A DNA stretch of 64,000 nucleotides from Burkholderia sp. OK233 (GTDB lineage Bacteria; Pseudomonadota; Gammaproteobacteria; Burkholderiales; Burkholderiaceae): positions 1,116,001 to 1,180,000 of the forward strand of contig NZ_OCSR01000002.1 in NCBI RefSeq assembly GCF_900230185.1, written 5' to 3'. The notes beneath the pieces were generated by a model, which worked only from the letters and a program-made list of their open reading frames with translations, was not told the DNA's origin and did not search any database. Positions 8,475-17,519 of this stretch are shown here, piece after piece; positions within the stretch are counted from its first letter, which is position 1; every line of letters starts with the position of its first letter. A program made the position numbers and the translations under genes.

Positions 8475-11027
8475 GTGACAACAGCAACCATCGCCTCTCG
8501 TTCCCCGAGTCAAACGGACAACGATCCGCCACGCCATCCCCCGCGCGGCGCGGCGCTCGAACTCAGAGGCATCCGCAAAAACTTTGGAAGTGTGCAAGCC
8601 CTTCAGTCGGTCAACCTCGCACTTCAACCCGGCGAGGTGCATGCAATCGTCGGCGAAAACGGCGCCGGCAAATCGACGCTCATTAATGTCGCGGCCGGGA
8701 TCCTCCGTCCGGATACCGGAGAGATCGTCTGCGGCGGCGAGTTGGTTCTAGCCGCTACGCCGGTCACCATGTGCCGCCTCGGCGTAGCCGTTGCTTACCA
8801 ACACCCGGCACTTGCTCCTGATCTGAGCCTATACGAGAACATTCAGTTGATCGGCGCAGGACGCTCGGTCGTCCCGACGCTTAGCGAGGTGAATCAGCTA
8901 ATCGAACGCGTGGCTATTCCCGCTTTGCGCATGAAGCCATCCACGCGCGTGGCAGATCTGTCGCTACCCCAGCTTCACGTTGCCGAAATCGTGCGCGCGC
9001 TGGCAAGCCGGCCGCGCGTGCTGTTCCTCGACGAACCCACCGAGCCGTTCCGGGACGAGCAGGTCAGCCATCTTTTCGACTTGATCGACAGGCTGCGCGA
9101 AGATGGGGTAGCGCTCGCCTACGTGTCGCATCGACTGCACGAGGTGATCCGGATCGCCGACCGCATGTCCATCATGCGCGACGGCCAGATCATCGAAACG
9201 CGCCGCAGCAAGCCTTTCAGCATCGACGAAGTCGTCACGCTGATCGCTGGACGGCCAATCGACCAGCTGTTCCCGCATAAAGCGCGCACGGAGCCGGGCG
9301 AACTATTGATTGAGGCGAAGAGGCTTTCCGGCAGCCGGTTTAGCGACGTCGACATGTCGTTCCGCGAAGGCGAGATTGTCGGCATCACGGGCATCGAAGG
9401 CCAGGGTCAACGCGAATTCCTGCGTGCGATCGCCGGGCTAGTTCCGTTTCACAAGGGTAAGTTGCTGGTAGAGGGGCAGCGCATCCGTCCTTCGTCGCCT
9501 GCGCGGGCACGCGCGCGTGGAGTCGGCTTCATTCCCGACGACCGGCATAGTGAGGGGCTCTTCCTGCCCATGTCGATACGCGAAAACCTGAACGTGGGGT
9601 TGCCGAGCAAGGTGATCGACTATGGCTTCGTCCTGAATGCCGCCGCCGATGCGCAGGTCGCCGACGAGGTAATCACTCGTTTGCACGTGAAGACCTCGTC
9701 AGCGGAAGTCGCCGTCCAGAATCTTTCCGGCGGGAATCAGCAAAAGGTACTGCTCGGCCGCGAAATGGTTGCCGACCCGAGCGTGTTGCTGGTCGACGAA
9801 CCGACTAAAGGCGTTGACGTAGGCGCACGCAAGGAAATCTATCAGTTGCTGCGCGACGCTGCCGCTTCCCGAAAGGCTGTCGTCGTTTCATCGTCCGACG
9901 GTGCGGAACTGGAAGGACTGTGCGACCGCATTCTGGTATTTTCGCGCGGCAAGGTGGTCAGCGAATTGACCGGCAAAGCCGCGACCGATGCGGCCATTAC
10001 CGACGCGAACGTGACCGCGACAGTGTTGCGCGGCGAGGCAGCTCCGAAGAACCGTTACTGGTCGCGCAATTTGCTATCCGGTCTCCATCTGCCGACGTTT
10101 GTGCTGGTTCTTTTGAGCGTACTGATTGTGTGCACCACAGCCATGCAGAATCCGTACTTTATCGATGCCACCAACCTTCGCTCAATGCTGCAGTTGCTGA
10201 GCATTCTCGCGTTTGTAGGCGCGGGCCAACTCTGCGTGATGCTCATGGGCGATATCGACCTGTCTCTCGGCCCTCTCGCCGGACTGGTTGTCGTGCTGTG
10301 CTCGTTTCTGCTGCCGCAAGGCGTAAGCGACGGCGCACTGCTCACCGGTGCAGTGAGCATCATCGCAATGTGCTGCCTGTTCGGCCTGCTACAAGGCATC
10401 CTGGTCGAGGTGTTCAAGCTTCCTTCCGTCGTCGTAACGCTCTCCTCGTTCATCGGCCTGCAAGGGCTCTCGCTATTGTTGCGGCCCCGCCCCGTCGGCA
10501 CCATCAGCGACCGCTTGACCGATATCGTGCAACAAGATCTCGCCGGCGTACCGATCACCATCGGCGTAACGTTACTCGCACTCGCAGTGCTGGAACTGAT
10601 GCTTTTTCGCTCGCCGTGGGGCAGAGCACTTCGCGCTGCCGGGTCGAGTCAACTCGCAAGTTATCGCCTTGGTGTGAACCGCGCCCTTCTTCGCATCATG
10701 GCGTTCTCCCTGGCGGCTTGCCTCACGGGGTGCGGTGGTCTGATTTTGGCGAGCGAAATCGGCATCGGTTCTGCCACCACCGGCGTGAGCTATACGCTGA
10801 GCAGCATCACCGCGGTGGTGTTAAGCGGCGCTGCCGTGACGGGCGGACGCGGCTCGTTCGTCGGGATGTCGGCGGCGGCGGCACTGATCGTCATCATGAC
10901 CAGCGCCACGAGTTTCTTTCAGACCGACGCGGCCTGGCAGTACTGGTTGGTGGGCGGCATGACCGTGCTGGCTTCGGTGATGTTCGGCGCCGCACGCCGG
11001 ACCACCGGACAGCACGCTGGAACGTAA
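8475..11027 (+). CDS. Fused CUT2 ABC transporter: double ATPase plus permease
   Basis: An 850-residue fusion. Residues 25-510 are an RbsA-like tandem ATPase. The first domain has Walker A GENGAGKST, Walker B VLFLDEPTE and a degenerate signature. The second has a degenerate Walker A (GIEGQGQREF) but an intact LSGGNQQK signature and VLLVDEPTKGVD. From about residue 530 to the end lies a second RbsC-like permease with about eight helices and the loop VLSGAAVTGGRGSFVG. These two functions are usually separate polypeptides. I prefer GTG 8475 (GGAAG six bases upstream) to TTG 8463. Together with the neighbours this gives one binding protein, one ATPase and two different permease domains. Confidence 0.88.
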   Translation: MTTATIASRSPSQTDNDPPRHPPRGAALELRGIRKNFGSVQALQSVNLALQPGEVHAIVGENGAGKSTLINVAAGILRPDTGEIVCGGELVLAATPVTMCRLGVAVAYQHPALAPDLSLYENIQLIGAGRSVVPTLSEVNQLIERVAIPALRMKPSTRVADLSLPQLHVAEIVRALASRPRVLFLDEPTEPFRDEQVSHLFDLIDRLREDGVALAYVSHRLHEVIRIADRMSIMRDGQIIETRRSKPFSIDEVVTLIAGRPIDQLFPHKARTEPGELLIEAKRLSGSRFSDVDMSFREGEIVGITGIEGQGQREFLRAIAGLVPFHKGKLLVEGQRIRPSSPARARARGVGFIPDDRHSEGLFLPMSIRENLNVGLPSKVIDYGFVLNAAADAQVADEVITRLHVKTSSAEVAVQNLSGGNQQKVLLGREMVADPSVLLVDEPTKGVDVGARKEIYQLLRDAAASRKAVVVSSSDGAELEGLCDRILVFSRGKVVSELTGKAATDAAITDANVTATVLRGEAAPKNRYWSRNLLSGLHLPTFVLVLLSVLIVCTTAMQNPYFIDATNLRSMLQLLSILAFVGAGQLCVMLMGDIDLSLGPLAGLVVVLCSFLLPQGVSDGALLTGAVSIIAMCCLFGLLQGILVEVFKLPSVVVTLSSFIGLQGLSLLLRPRPVGTISDRLTDIVQQDLAGVPITIGVTLLALAVLELMLFRSPWGRALRAAGSSQLASYRLGVNRALLRIMAFSLAACLTGCGGLILASEIGIGSATTGVSYTLSSITAVVLSGAAVTGGRGSFVGMSAAAALIVIMTSATSFFQTDAAWQYWLVGGMTVLASVMFGAARRTTGQHAGT

Positions 11028-11064
11028 GTGGTGTGCGACTCTAGTACTAACGATAGAGACAGCT

Positions 11065-11832
11065 ATGAAAAAAAATCTACAGGATCGTTCGATCATCGTC
11101 ACCGGAGGCGGCAGCGGCATCGGTCGCGCCGCAGCGCTCATGCTCGCGGAAGCAGGCGCCAGCGTAATCGTCGCTGACATCGACGAAGAGCGCGGCAAAC
11201 AAACGTGCCGGATGATCGCGACCGAGAGCGAACGTGCGATCTTCCAGCGCTGTGACGTAGCACAGGAAGACAGCGTCGCCGAAATGGTCGACACCGCTGT
11301 GCGCATGTTCGGGAAGCTGGATGGCGCATTCAACAATGCCGGCATTTCGATGAGCCACAAGCCCCTTCACGAGATTTCGAGCAAGGACTGGAACCGGATC
11401 CTCGGCGCGGATCTAACCGGGGTTTTCCTTTGCATGAAATACGAAATCGCCGCCATGCTGGCCGGTAATGGAGGATCGATCGTCAACACAGCATCGGTAC
11501 TCGGTGTCGTCGCCATGCCCCTTTCGGCAGAATATACCGCTGCGAAGCACGGTGTAATCGGACTCACGAAAGCGGGCGCGGTCGACTACGGTTCGCGAAA
11601 CATCCGCTGCAATGCGATTACTCCCGGACTCATCATGACGCCGATCATCGCGGAAGCACTGCACGACCCCGGTTACGCGGCGCATTTCGACGACATCAAG
11701 GCAAAGCACCTCGTCGGTCGCGCCGGTCAGCCAAATGAGGTCGCTCATGCGGCGAAGTGGCTGCTCTCGGACGAAGCGTCGTTCGTCACCGGCCACGCGC
11801 TTGCGGTAGACGGCGGCTGGACCGCCATCTAA
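11065..11832 (+). CDS. Short-chain dehydrogenase/reductase
   Basis: A 255-residue classical SDR. It has the cofactor motif TGGGSGIGRAAA near residue 14, NNAG near 92, and the catalytic Ser plus YTAAK near 157. PG-hook and C-terminal VTGHALAVDGGW sequences complete the fold. An Asp after the second strand (VADIDEERG) predicts NAD over NADP. It follows the ABC operon by 37 bp and probably oxidises the imported compound or a product of it. Confidence 0.9.
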   Translation: MKKNLQDRSIIVTGGGSGIGRAAALMLAEAGASVIVADIDEERGKQTCRMIATESERAIFQRCDVAQEDSVAEMVDTAVRMFGKLDGAFNNAGISMSHKPLHEISSKDWNRILGADLTGVFLCMKYEIAAMLAGNGGSIVNTASVLGVVAMPLSAEYTAAKHGVIGLTKAGAVDYGSRNIRCNAITPGLIMTPIIAEALHDPGYAAHFDDIKAKHLVGRAGQPNEVAHAAKWLLSDEASFVTGHALAVDGGWTAI

Positions 11833-11899
11833 TTCCCTGCTGGGCGTTCGGGGCTTTGTTTGAACGTTCAACCCGACAGCAGACGCGCTGCGCGCCGGA

Positions 11900-12916
11900 T
11901 CAAGGTTGATTTGAATGCTCAATCCCAAAGAAGCGCTGCGCGTTCGTGCCGAGGATCTTCGCCTTCGCCGTGTCGCTTAGTTGCGGATGATGCGCGACCA
12001 GATCGCCAATCTTCTGCTCGCCGAGCGGGAACGGATAGTCGGAGCCGAGCAGTACATGGTCCTCGCCCATTGTGTCGACCAGCAGACGCAATGCACCCTG
12101 GTCAAACACCGCGCTATCCACGTAAAAGCGGTCGAGATACGACATTGGCGGATTGGGGCAGTCCTCGCGCACGATGTCACGTTGCTCCCACGCGTTCTGC
12201 ACGCGGCCGAGCAAAAAGGCGAAGCTGCCGCCGCCATGCGCGAAGCAGAGCTTCAGCGATTTCGGGATCCGCTCGAATGCGCCCGACAAAATCAGCGACA
12301 CCATGCTCAACTGCGTTTCCGCCGGCATCGCGACAAGCCACGGTAGCATCCATTTCTTCATGCGGCCGTCGGTCATCATGTCCCACGGATGCACGAGCAC
12401 AGGAATGCCGTCGTTCGCGCAGTGCGTGAGAAACGTCACGAGGTGTTCGTCGTCGAGATCGCGCTTGCCAAGATGGTTGCCGATCTGCACACCGCGATGG
12501 CCCGCGCGATGCGCGCGGGTCGCTTCGTCGCAGGCGAACTCGATATCCTGTAGCGGCACCTGAGCGAGCGCGAACAGACGATCCGGCGCGTGCGCGCAAA
12601 GTTCGAGCGCGCGGTCGTTCATCCGCGCGGCCCAGTCGTGCGCGGCGGCCGCGTCGTAGCGATAGCCGAACATCACGGGCGTCGCGCACATCAACTGGAT
12701 GTCGACGCCGAGTGCATCCATTTCGGCAACACGTGCAGCCGGATCCCACAGTGCGCGATATACCGGACGAAAGCTTTTCTCGCCAGTCATGATCATGCCG
12801 CGTTCGCCGTCCGCATCGATCTTTAGCCACGGCGCGTGTTCCGCGTCGAGGCGCGTGGCCTCTTCCCGCGCGATCGGCGGGAAGAAGTGGGAATGCATGT
12901 CGATTCGAAGTGTCAT
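11900..12916 (-). CDS. nbaD: 2-amino-3-carboxymuconate-6-semialdehyde decarboxylase
   Basis: A 338-residue amidohydrolase-superfamily protein matching ACMSD. The N-terminal metal motif is DMHSHFFPP (HxH). A central VQIGNHLGKRDLDD, the VLVHPWDMM metal His, LCFAHGGGSFAFLLGR and the final GSDYPFPLGE Asp follow in family order. It decarboxylates the ring-cleavage product of 3-hydroxyanthranilate to 2-aminomuconate semialdehyde and so diverts it from quinolinate. It is the last gene of the eight-gene operon, 15 bp after nbaC. Its order next to nbaC is as described for the nba operon of Pseudomonas fluorescens KU-7. Confidence 0.93.
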   Translation of the reverse strand: MTLRIDMHSHFFPPIAREEATRLDAEHAPWLKIDADGERGMIMTGEKSFRPVYRALWDPAARVAEMDALGVDIQLMCATPVMFGYRYDAAAAHDWAARMNDRALELCAHAPDRLFALAQVPLQDIEFACDEATRAHRAGHRGVQIGNHLGKRDLDDEHLVTFLTHCANDGIPVLVHPWDMMTDGRMKKWMLPWLVAMPAETQLSMVSLILSGAFERIPKSLKLCFAHGGGSFAFLLGRVQNAWEQRDIVREDCPNPPMSYLDRFYVDSAVFDQGALRLLVDTMGEDHVLLGSDYPFPLGEQKIGDLVAHHPQLSDTAKAKILGTNAQRFFGIEHSNQP

Positions 12917-12931
12917 CGTGATTCTGTTTGT

Positions 12932-13456
12932 TTAGACGGCACGGCCGGGATGGACATGACCGCAATGCGCGCAGCGGCGTTTCTCTTCCGAGGCATAGAA
13001 GGCGTTAAAAAGCGGCGGCAGATCGCTGACGATGCTTTTCAGTTGCACCTCGACGCGATGGACGAGATGGCCGCAGTCATCGCAATACCATTCGAAGCCG
13101 TCCACCACGCCTTGCGGGCGTTGCCGCTCGATCACGAGGCAGACGCTGCCCGCTTCCGGCCGTTGCGGCGAATGGCGCACATGCGGCGGCAGCAAAAACA
13201 CGTCCCCTTCCTTCAGATCGACGCGCTCACGCTTGCCGTCGATCCATAGATACAGATAGGCGTTACCGCGCAGCTGATAGAAAAATTCCTCGAGTGGATC
13301 GTCGTGGTAATCCGTGCGGTGGTTCGGGCCACCCACCACCGTGACGATGAAATCGCTGTCCTGCCACACCTGTTGATTGCCGACGGGTGGCTTCAGCAGA
13401 TGCGCGTGATCGTCGATCCAGCGCTGGAAATTGAACGGTTTGCCGTACGTGAGCAT
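12932..13456 (-). CDS. nbaC: 3-hydroxyanthranilate 3,4-dioxygenase
   Basis: A 174-residue cupin dioxygenase (also called HaaO). Iron ligands are visible in TDYHDDPLEEFFYQLRGNAYL (His, Glu) and VRHSPQRP (His). The C-terminus carries the rubredoxin-like metal site of bacterial enzymes, CDDCG and CAHCGHVHPG. It opens 3-hydroxyanthranilate between C3 and C4 to give 2-amino-3-carboxymuconate semialdehyde, the substrate of the next gene product. The length is as usual for the family. Confidence 0.95.
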   Translation of the reverse strand: MLTYGKPFNFQRWIDDHAHLLKPPVGNQQVWQDSDFIVTVVGGPNHRTDYHDDPLEEFFYQLRGNAYLYLWIDGKRERVDLKEGDVFLLPPHVRHSPQRPEAGSVCLVIERQRPQGVVDGFEWYCDDCGHLVHRVEVQLKSIVSDLPPLFNAFYASEEKRRCAHCGHVHPGRAV

Positions 13457-13486
13457 GGCTATCTCTGTGGTTAGTTTTTCGCGTGT

Positions 13487-13918
13487 CTATTTTTTCGGTG
13501 CGTACGCAATCGCCTTCATCTCGATCAGCAGATGCGGATGAGGCAATTGATGCACGGCGACCGTCGTGCGCGTCGGACCGGTTTCGTCGAAGTACTCACC
13601 GTACACGGCGTTATAGCCGCCGAAGTCGTTCATGTTGACGAGGAACGACGAGATCTCGACGAGGTTCGACAGGTCCGCGCCTTCACTCTGAAGAATATCG
13701 CGAATGTTCTCGATCACCACACGCGTTTGCTCGCGAATGTCGAGTTGCACGGTGCCGAATTCATCGGCAGAGGCGCCCGCAATCGTATTGTCCGGACGGC
13801 GCGAACTCGTGCCGGAGACGAACAGGAAGTCGCCCGCTCGCGTCACATGCGGAAAACGGCCACGCGGTTTGGCCTTGCCGGGCACGACGCGCCCTTGAAT
13901 GGTCGGTTCGTTGGTCAT
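13487..13918 (-). CDS. nbaF: 2-aminomuconate deaminase (RidA family)
   Basis: A 143-residue RidA/YjgF-family protein with the family motifs FLFVSGTSSRRPDNT and GPTRTTVAVHQLPHPHLLIEM. Members in this operon context deaminate 2-aminomuconate to 4-oxalocrotonate. The frame is open 93 codons upstream, but the ATG at 13918 overlaps the nbaG stop by four bases (ATGA) and starts a normal RidA N-terminus, so that start is chosen. The gene is translationally coupled to nbaG. Confidence 0.92.
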   Translation of the reverse strand: MTNEPTIQGRVVPGKAKPRGRFPHVTRAGDFLFVSGTSSRRPDNTIAGASADEFGTVQLDIREQTRVVIENIRDILQSEGADLSNLVEISSFLVNMNDFGGYNAVYGEYFDETGPTRTTVAVHQLPHPHLLIEMKAIAYAPKK

Positions 13919-14688
13919 GAGAGTCGATAGGTAGTGAATTCGGTGCTGCCGAGGCCGGTGATGACGCAATGCACGTGCGCATCGACGGGCAGTGGATGAG
14001 CCGCAGTGGCGGCGCCCGCCATGATCAACGAACCGGCCGGCAATACCAAGCCGCTTTGCGCGATCAACCGCGAGGCCTGCACGATCGAGCGCAACGGATC
14101 GCCGAGAATCGCCGCGGTCGAGCCGGCTTGCACGATGCGGCCGTCGATGCGCATCGTCACGCCCGCATTGCGCAGGCCGTCGAAGCGTCGGGTCCACGGG
14201 CCAATCACCAGCCCCGCGGACGAACAGTTATCGGCGACCACATCCTCGAGCGTGAATTTGAAATCGCGGTAGCGCGAATCGATGATCTCCATCGCGGGAG
14301 CCACCGCGTCCAGATAGCGTGACGCTTCCAGCATCGTCAACGGACGATCGATGTCGCGGCTCGTCAGAAAACAGACTTCCGGTTCGACGCGCGGATGAAT
14401 GAAACGATCTAGGGCGGCGCGACCACCGTCCTCTTCGAGCATCGCATCGGTCAGCCAGCCCCAGATCAGACTATCGACACCCATCTGGATCATCTTCGCG
14501 CGGCTCGTAAAGCCGAGCTTCACACCGACTGTGCTTTCGCCACGATGAATGCGCCGCTCGATCGACGCACGCTGAATCACATAGGCGTCGTCCAGCGAGA
14601 ACGGCGCGGAGGTGGTGATCTGAGCGATCGGCTCCGCGTGGCGGGCTGCGTCGTCGAGCCGGGCTGCGATACCATCAAGATCGATCAT
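13915..14688 (-). CDS. nbaG: 4-oxalocrotonate (2-oxo-3-hexenedioate) decarboxylase
   Basis: A 257-residue member of the hydratase/decarboxylase family. Visible are the conserved KLGFTSRAKM near residue 57, HPRVEPEVCFL with two acidic ligands near 105, and ALEIIDSRYRDF-like residues (ptAMEIIDSRY). It converts 4-oxalocrotonate to 2-oxopent-4-enoate. The start overlaps the nbaI stop by four bases and the stop overlaps the nbaF start by four. It is a paralogue of nbaH in the same operon, as is usual for this pathway. Confidence 0.93.
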   Translation of the reverse strand: MIDLDGIAARLDDAARHAEPIAQITTSAPFSLDDAYVIQRASIERRIHRGESTVGVKLGFTSRAKMIQMGVDSLIWGWLTDAMLEEDGGRAALDRFIHPRVEPEVCFLTSRDIDRPLTMLEASRYLDAVAPAMEIIDSRYRDFKFTLEDVVADNCSSAGLVIGPWTRRFDGLRNAGVTMRIDGRIVQAGSTAAILGDPLRSIVQASRLIAQSGLVLPAGSLIMAGAATAAHPLPVDAHVHCVITGLGSTEFTTYRLS

Positions 14689-15728
14689 GCGGCCTCCTTC
14701 TGCGCGAGCTCGCGTGCCTTCAGCATATCCAGCGCGACGTCGACGATCATGTCTTCCTGGCCACCGACCATGCGGCGCTTACCGAGCTCAACCATGATGT
14801 CGAAGGCCGACAGGCCGTACTTCGAAGCGGCCGCTTCAGTGTGGCGCAGGAAGCTCGAATACACGCCGGCATAACCGAGCGCCAGCGTTTCGCGATCCAC
14901 GCGCACCGGTCGCTCCTGCAACGGACGCACGATATCTTCCGCGGCGTCGATCAGCTTCTTCACATCGCAGCCGTGATTGAGCTTCATCCGGTCTACCGCG
15001 GCGATGAACACTTCGAGTGGTGCGTTGCCTGCGCCCGCTCCCATGCCAGTCAGCGATGCGTCGATGCGGTCACATCCGTGTTCGAGCGCGACTACGGAGT
15101 TCGCCACGCCCAGCGACAGGTTGTGATGCGCGTGCATACCCGTTTGCGTCGCGGGATCCAGCACGGCCTTGAAAGCATCGAAACGCTCGGCGACGTCGCG
15201 CATATTCAACGCGCCGCCGGAATCGACCACATACACGCATTGCGCGCCGTAGCTTTCCATGAGCTTGGCCTGCTTCGCCAACGCATCCGGCGTGGTCATA
15301 TGCGACATCATCAGGAAGCCAACCGTGTCCATACCGAGCGACCGTGCGTATTCGATATGCTGCTTCGAGATATCCGCTTCGGTGCAATGCGTGGCGATCC
15401 GCACGACGCGCGCGCCGGCGTCGTACGCCGCCCGCAGATCGTGGACAGTGCCGATGCCGGGCAGCAACAGCGTCGCCACCTTCGCGCGCTTCACCGTGCC
15501 CGCCACCGCTTCGATCCATTCAAGATCGGTATGTGCGCCGAAACCGTAATTGAAGCTCGAACCCGAGAGACCATCGCCGTGCGCGACTTCGATACTGTCG
15601 ACGCCGGCTTCATCGAGCGCTTGCGCGATCGCAATCGCATTGTCCAACGAGTACTGATGGCGGATCGCGTGCATGCCGTCGCGCAGCGTCACGTCCGACA
15701 CGTAGATTTTCTTCTTGCTATCGGTCAT
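14685..15728 (-). CDS. nbaI: 4-hydroxy-2-oxovalerate aldolase
   Basis: A 347-residue class II aldolase of the HMG-CoA-lyase-like family. It contains VTLRDGMHAIRHQYS near the N-terminus, with the catalytic Arg and metal Asp, and GMHAHHNLSLGVANS, with the two metal His residues. It splits 4-hydroxy-2-oxovalerate into pyruvate and acetaldehyde. In this family it forms a channelling complex with the acylating acetaldehyde dehydrogenase, whose gene (nbaJ) lies 13 bp upstream. Confidence 0.95.
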   Translation of the reverse strand: MTDSKKKIYVSDVTLRDGMHAIRHQYSLDNAIAIAQALDEAGVDSIEVAHGDGLSGSSFNYGFGAHTDLEWIEAVAGTVKRAKVATLLLPGIGTVHDLRAAYDAGARVVRIATHCTEADISKQHIEYARSLGMDTVGFLMMSHMTTPDALAKQAKLMESYGAQCVYVVDSGGALNMRDVAERFDAFKAVLDPATQTGMHAHHNLSLGVANSVVALEHGCDRIDASLTGMGAGAGNAPLEVFIAAVDRMKLNHGCDVKKLIDAAEDIVRPLQERPVRVDRETLALGYAGVYSSFLRHTEAAASKYGLSAFDIMVELGKRRMVGGQEDMIVDVALDMLKARELAQKEAA

Positions 15729-15741
15729 TGTGTCTGTCCTT

Positions 15742-16701
15742 TCACGCTGTCACGCGGCTGGCCGCGATCTGTTCGGCTGCGGCCAGCGCCGCCGACGTCA
15801 TGATGTCGAGATTGCCCGCGTACGAAGGCAAATAATGCGCGGCGCCCTCCACTTCGAGGAACACGCTCACCTTCAGACCCGCGCGGCGCTCGTTTGCGTG
15901 CAAGGCGAGCGGGTTCTCCGCCGTATAGCGGTCGAACTGCACCGCCTGCTTCAGACGATAGCCGGGCACGTAGCTCGCCACCGCCGAGACCATCTCGTGA
16001 ATCGAGCTTTCGATTTCGTCGGTATCGGCGTCTTCTTCGGTCAGGCAGTAGACCGTGTCGCGCATCATCAGCGGAGGCTCAGCCGGATTCAGCACGATGA
16101 TCGCCTTGCCGCACGCCGCCCCGCCGACGGTTTCGATCGCCTTCGAGGTGGTCTCGGTGAATTCGTCGATATTGGCGCGCGTGCCTGGACCTGCCGAGCG
16201 ACTCGCGATGGATGCGACGATTTCGGCGTAACGCACCGGCGCCACACGCGATACGGCGTGGACGATGGGGATGGTCGCCTGACCGCCGCACGTGACCATG
16301 TTCAGATTAGGCGCGTCGAGATGCGCGAACAGATTCACCACCGGCACCACGAACGGCCCGATGGCGGCCGGCGTCAGATCGATCACCGTGACACCGTGTT
16401 TGCGCAGTACAGCCGCATGGCGATGATGTGCACCGGCGGAAGTCGCGTCGAACGCAATGCGGATATCGCCGAAGTTCGGCATGTTCACGAGGCCGTCGAT
16501 CCCCTGCGCCGTGGTCGGCACGCCGAGCCGTTCGGCGCGCGCCAGACCGTCCGAAGCCGGATCGATGCCGACCATCGCGCCCATTTCGAGGTGTTTCGCA
16601 TTGCGCAGCACCTTGATCATCAGATCGGTGCCGATGTTGCCGGAGCCGATGATGGCGACGGCCTGCTTGTCTTGCTTATCGTGCATAGCGTTCCCGGTCA
16701 T
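15742..16701 (-). CDS. nbaJ: Acetaldehyde dehydrogenase (acylating)
   Basis: A 319-residue protein. The NAD-binding GSGNIGTDLMIKVL lies near residue 19, DATSAGAHHRHA near 87 and the catalytic Cys in MVTCGGQATIP near 135. It oxidises the acetaldehyde released by the aldolase to acetyl-CoA. The start overlaps the nbaH stop by four bases. The length and motifs match MhpF/BphJ-type enzymes. Confidence 0.95.
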   Translation of the reverse strand: MTGNAMHDKQDKQAVAIIGSGNIGTDLMIKVLRNAKHLEMGAMVGIDPASDGLARAERLGVPTTAQGIDGLVNMPNFGDIRIAFDATSAGAHHRHAAVLRKHGVTVIDLTPAAIGPFVVPVVNLFAHLDAPNLNMVTCGGQATIPIVHAVSRVAPVRYAEIVASIASRSAGPGTRANIDEFTETTSKAIETVGGAACGKAIIVLNPAEPPLMMRDTVYCLTEEDADTDEIESSIHEMVSAVASYVPGYRLKQAVQFDRYTAENPLALHANERRAGLKVSVFLEVEGAAHYLPSYAGNLDIMTSAALAAAEQIAASRVTA

Positions 16702-17519
16702 GATGCGGATTCAGAAAGGTGCGCAAAACTCGCGCTCACGGAGCCGAGTCCTTCGATATGAGCGGTGAAGACGTCGCCGGCATTCACGCCGACCATCGGT
16801 CCAAGCGCGCCGGTGAGCACGATGTCGCCCGCCTTCAGCGGTGCACCCACACGTGTCATCGTGTTGGCGAGCCACACGGCGGCGTAAAGCGGATTGCCGA
16901 GGCACGCCGCACCGACGCCGACGCTCACCTGATCGCCGCGCCGCTCCATGACCATGCCGCAGTTGATGGCGTCGAAAGCATCGAGTTTGACGGGGCGATT
17001 GCCGAGGACGAATAGACCGCTCGACGCGTTATCGGCTACCGTGTCCGTCAGCCGGATATCCCAGTTGGCAATCCGGCTGCCGACGATCTCGATAGCGGGC
17101 AACGCATACGCTGTTGCGCCGATCAGATCGGCAATCGTGTGGCGTTCGTGCGGCAGATCGTGGGCGAGCACCAACGCAATTTCCGCTTCCACTTTGGGCT
17201 GCTGCGTGCGCGACATCACGATCTCTTCACCGTCGGCAATCGACATATCGTCGAACAGCATGCCGAAGTCCGGCTGATCGACGCCGAGTTGCGCCTGCAC
17301 CGCTTTCGACGTGAGACCGATCTTGCGGCCCACCAAGCGGCGGCCGGTTGCCAGCTTGCGTTCGGTGTTCAAACGCTGCACCGCGTAAGCGGCTTCGAGC
17401 GCGTCACCGCCAAGCTCCGCGATGGCTGCGCGCACCGGTGCGACTGGCACCCCATTCTGCTGCGCCTGCCACAACGCATAAGCAATGTGCTGCGCGGCGT
17501 TCAGGTCGATCTCGCTCAT
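16698..17519 (-). CDS. nbaH: 2-oxopent-4-enoate hydratase
   Basis: A 273-residue hydratase of the MhpD type with GRKIGLTSKAVQAQLGVDQP near residue 65, the ligand-bearing PKVEAEIALVL near 107 and PAIEIVGSRIANWDIR near 145. It adds water to 2-oxopent-4-enoate to give 4-hydroxy-2-oxovalerate. The ATG at 17519, which overlaps the nbaE stop by four bases and follows AGGAT, is preferred to one five codons upstream. Confidence 0.94.
   Translation of the reverse strand: MSEIDLNAAQHIAYALWQAQQNGVPVAPVRAAIAELGGDALEAAYAVQRLNTERKLATGRRLVGRKIGLTSKAVQAQLGVDQPDFGMLFDDMSIADGEEIVMSRTQQPKVEAEIALVLAHDLPHERHTIADLIGATAYALPAIEIVGSRIANWDIRLTDTVADNASSGLFVLGNRPVKLDAFDAINCGMVMERRGDQVSVGVGAACLGNPLYAAVWLANTMTRVGAPLKAGDIVLTGALGPMVGVNAGDVFTAHIEGLGSVSASFAHLSESAS

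Noticed and set aside
9920..11044. 374-codon plus-strand frame overlapping the ATPase-permease fusion
   Set aside because: It has an Arg-rich, patternless translation, while the overlapping frame is a continuous permease with helices and family loops.
11858..11878. Palindrome TTGAACGTTCAA between the convergent SDR and nbaD genes
   Set aside because: The location between two gene ends and the missing T-run give no clear role as operator or terminator.
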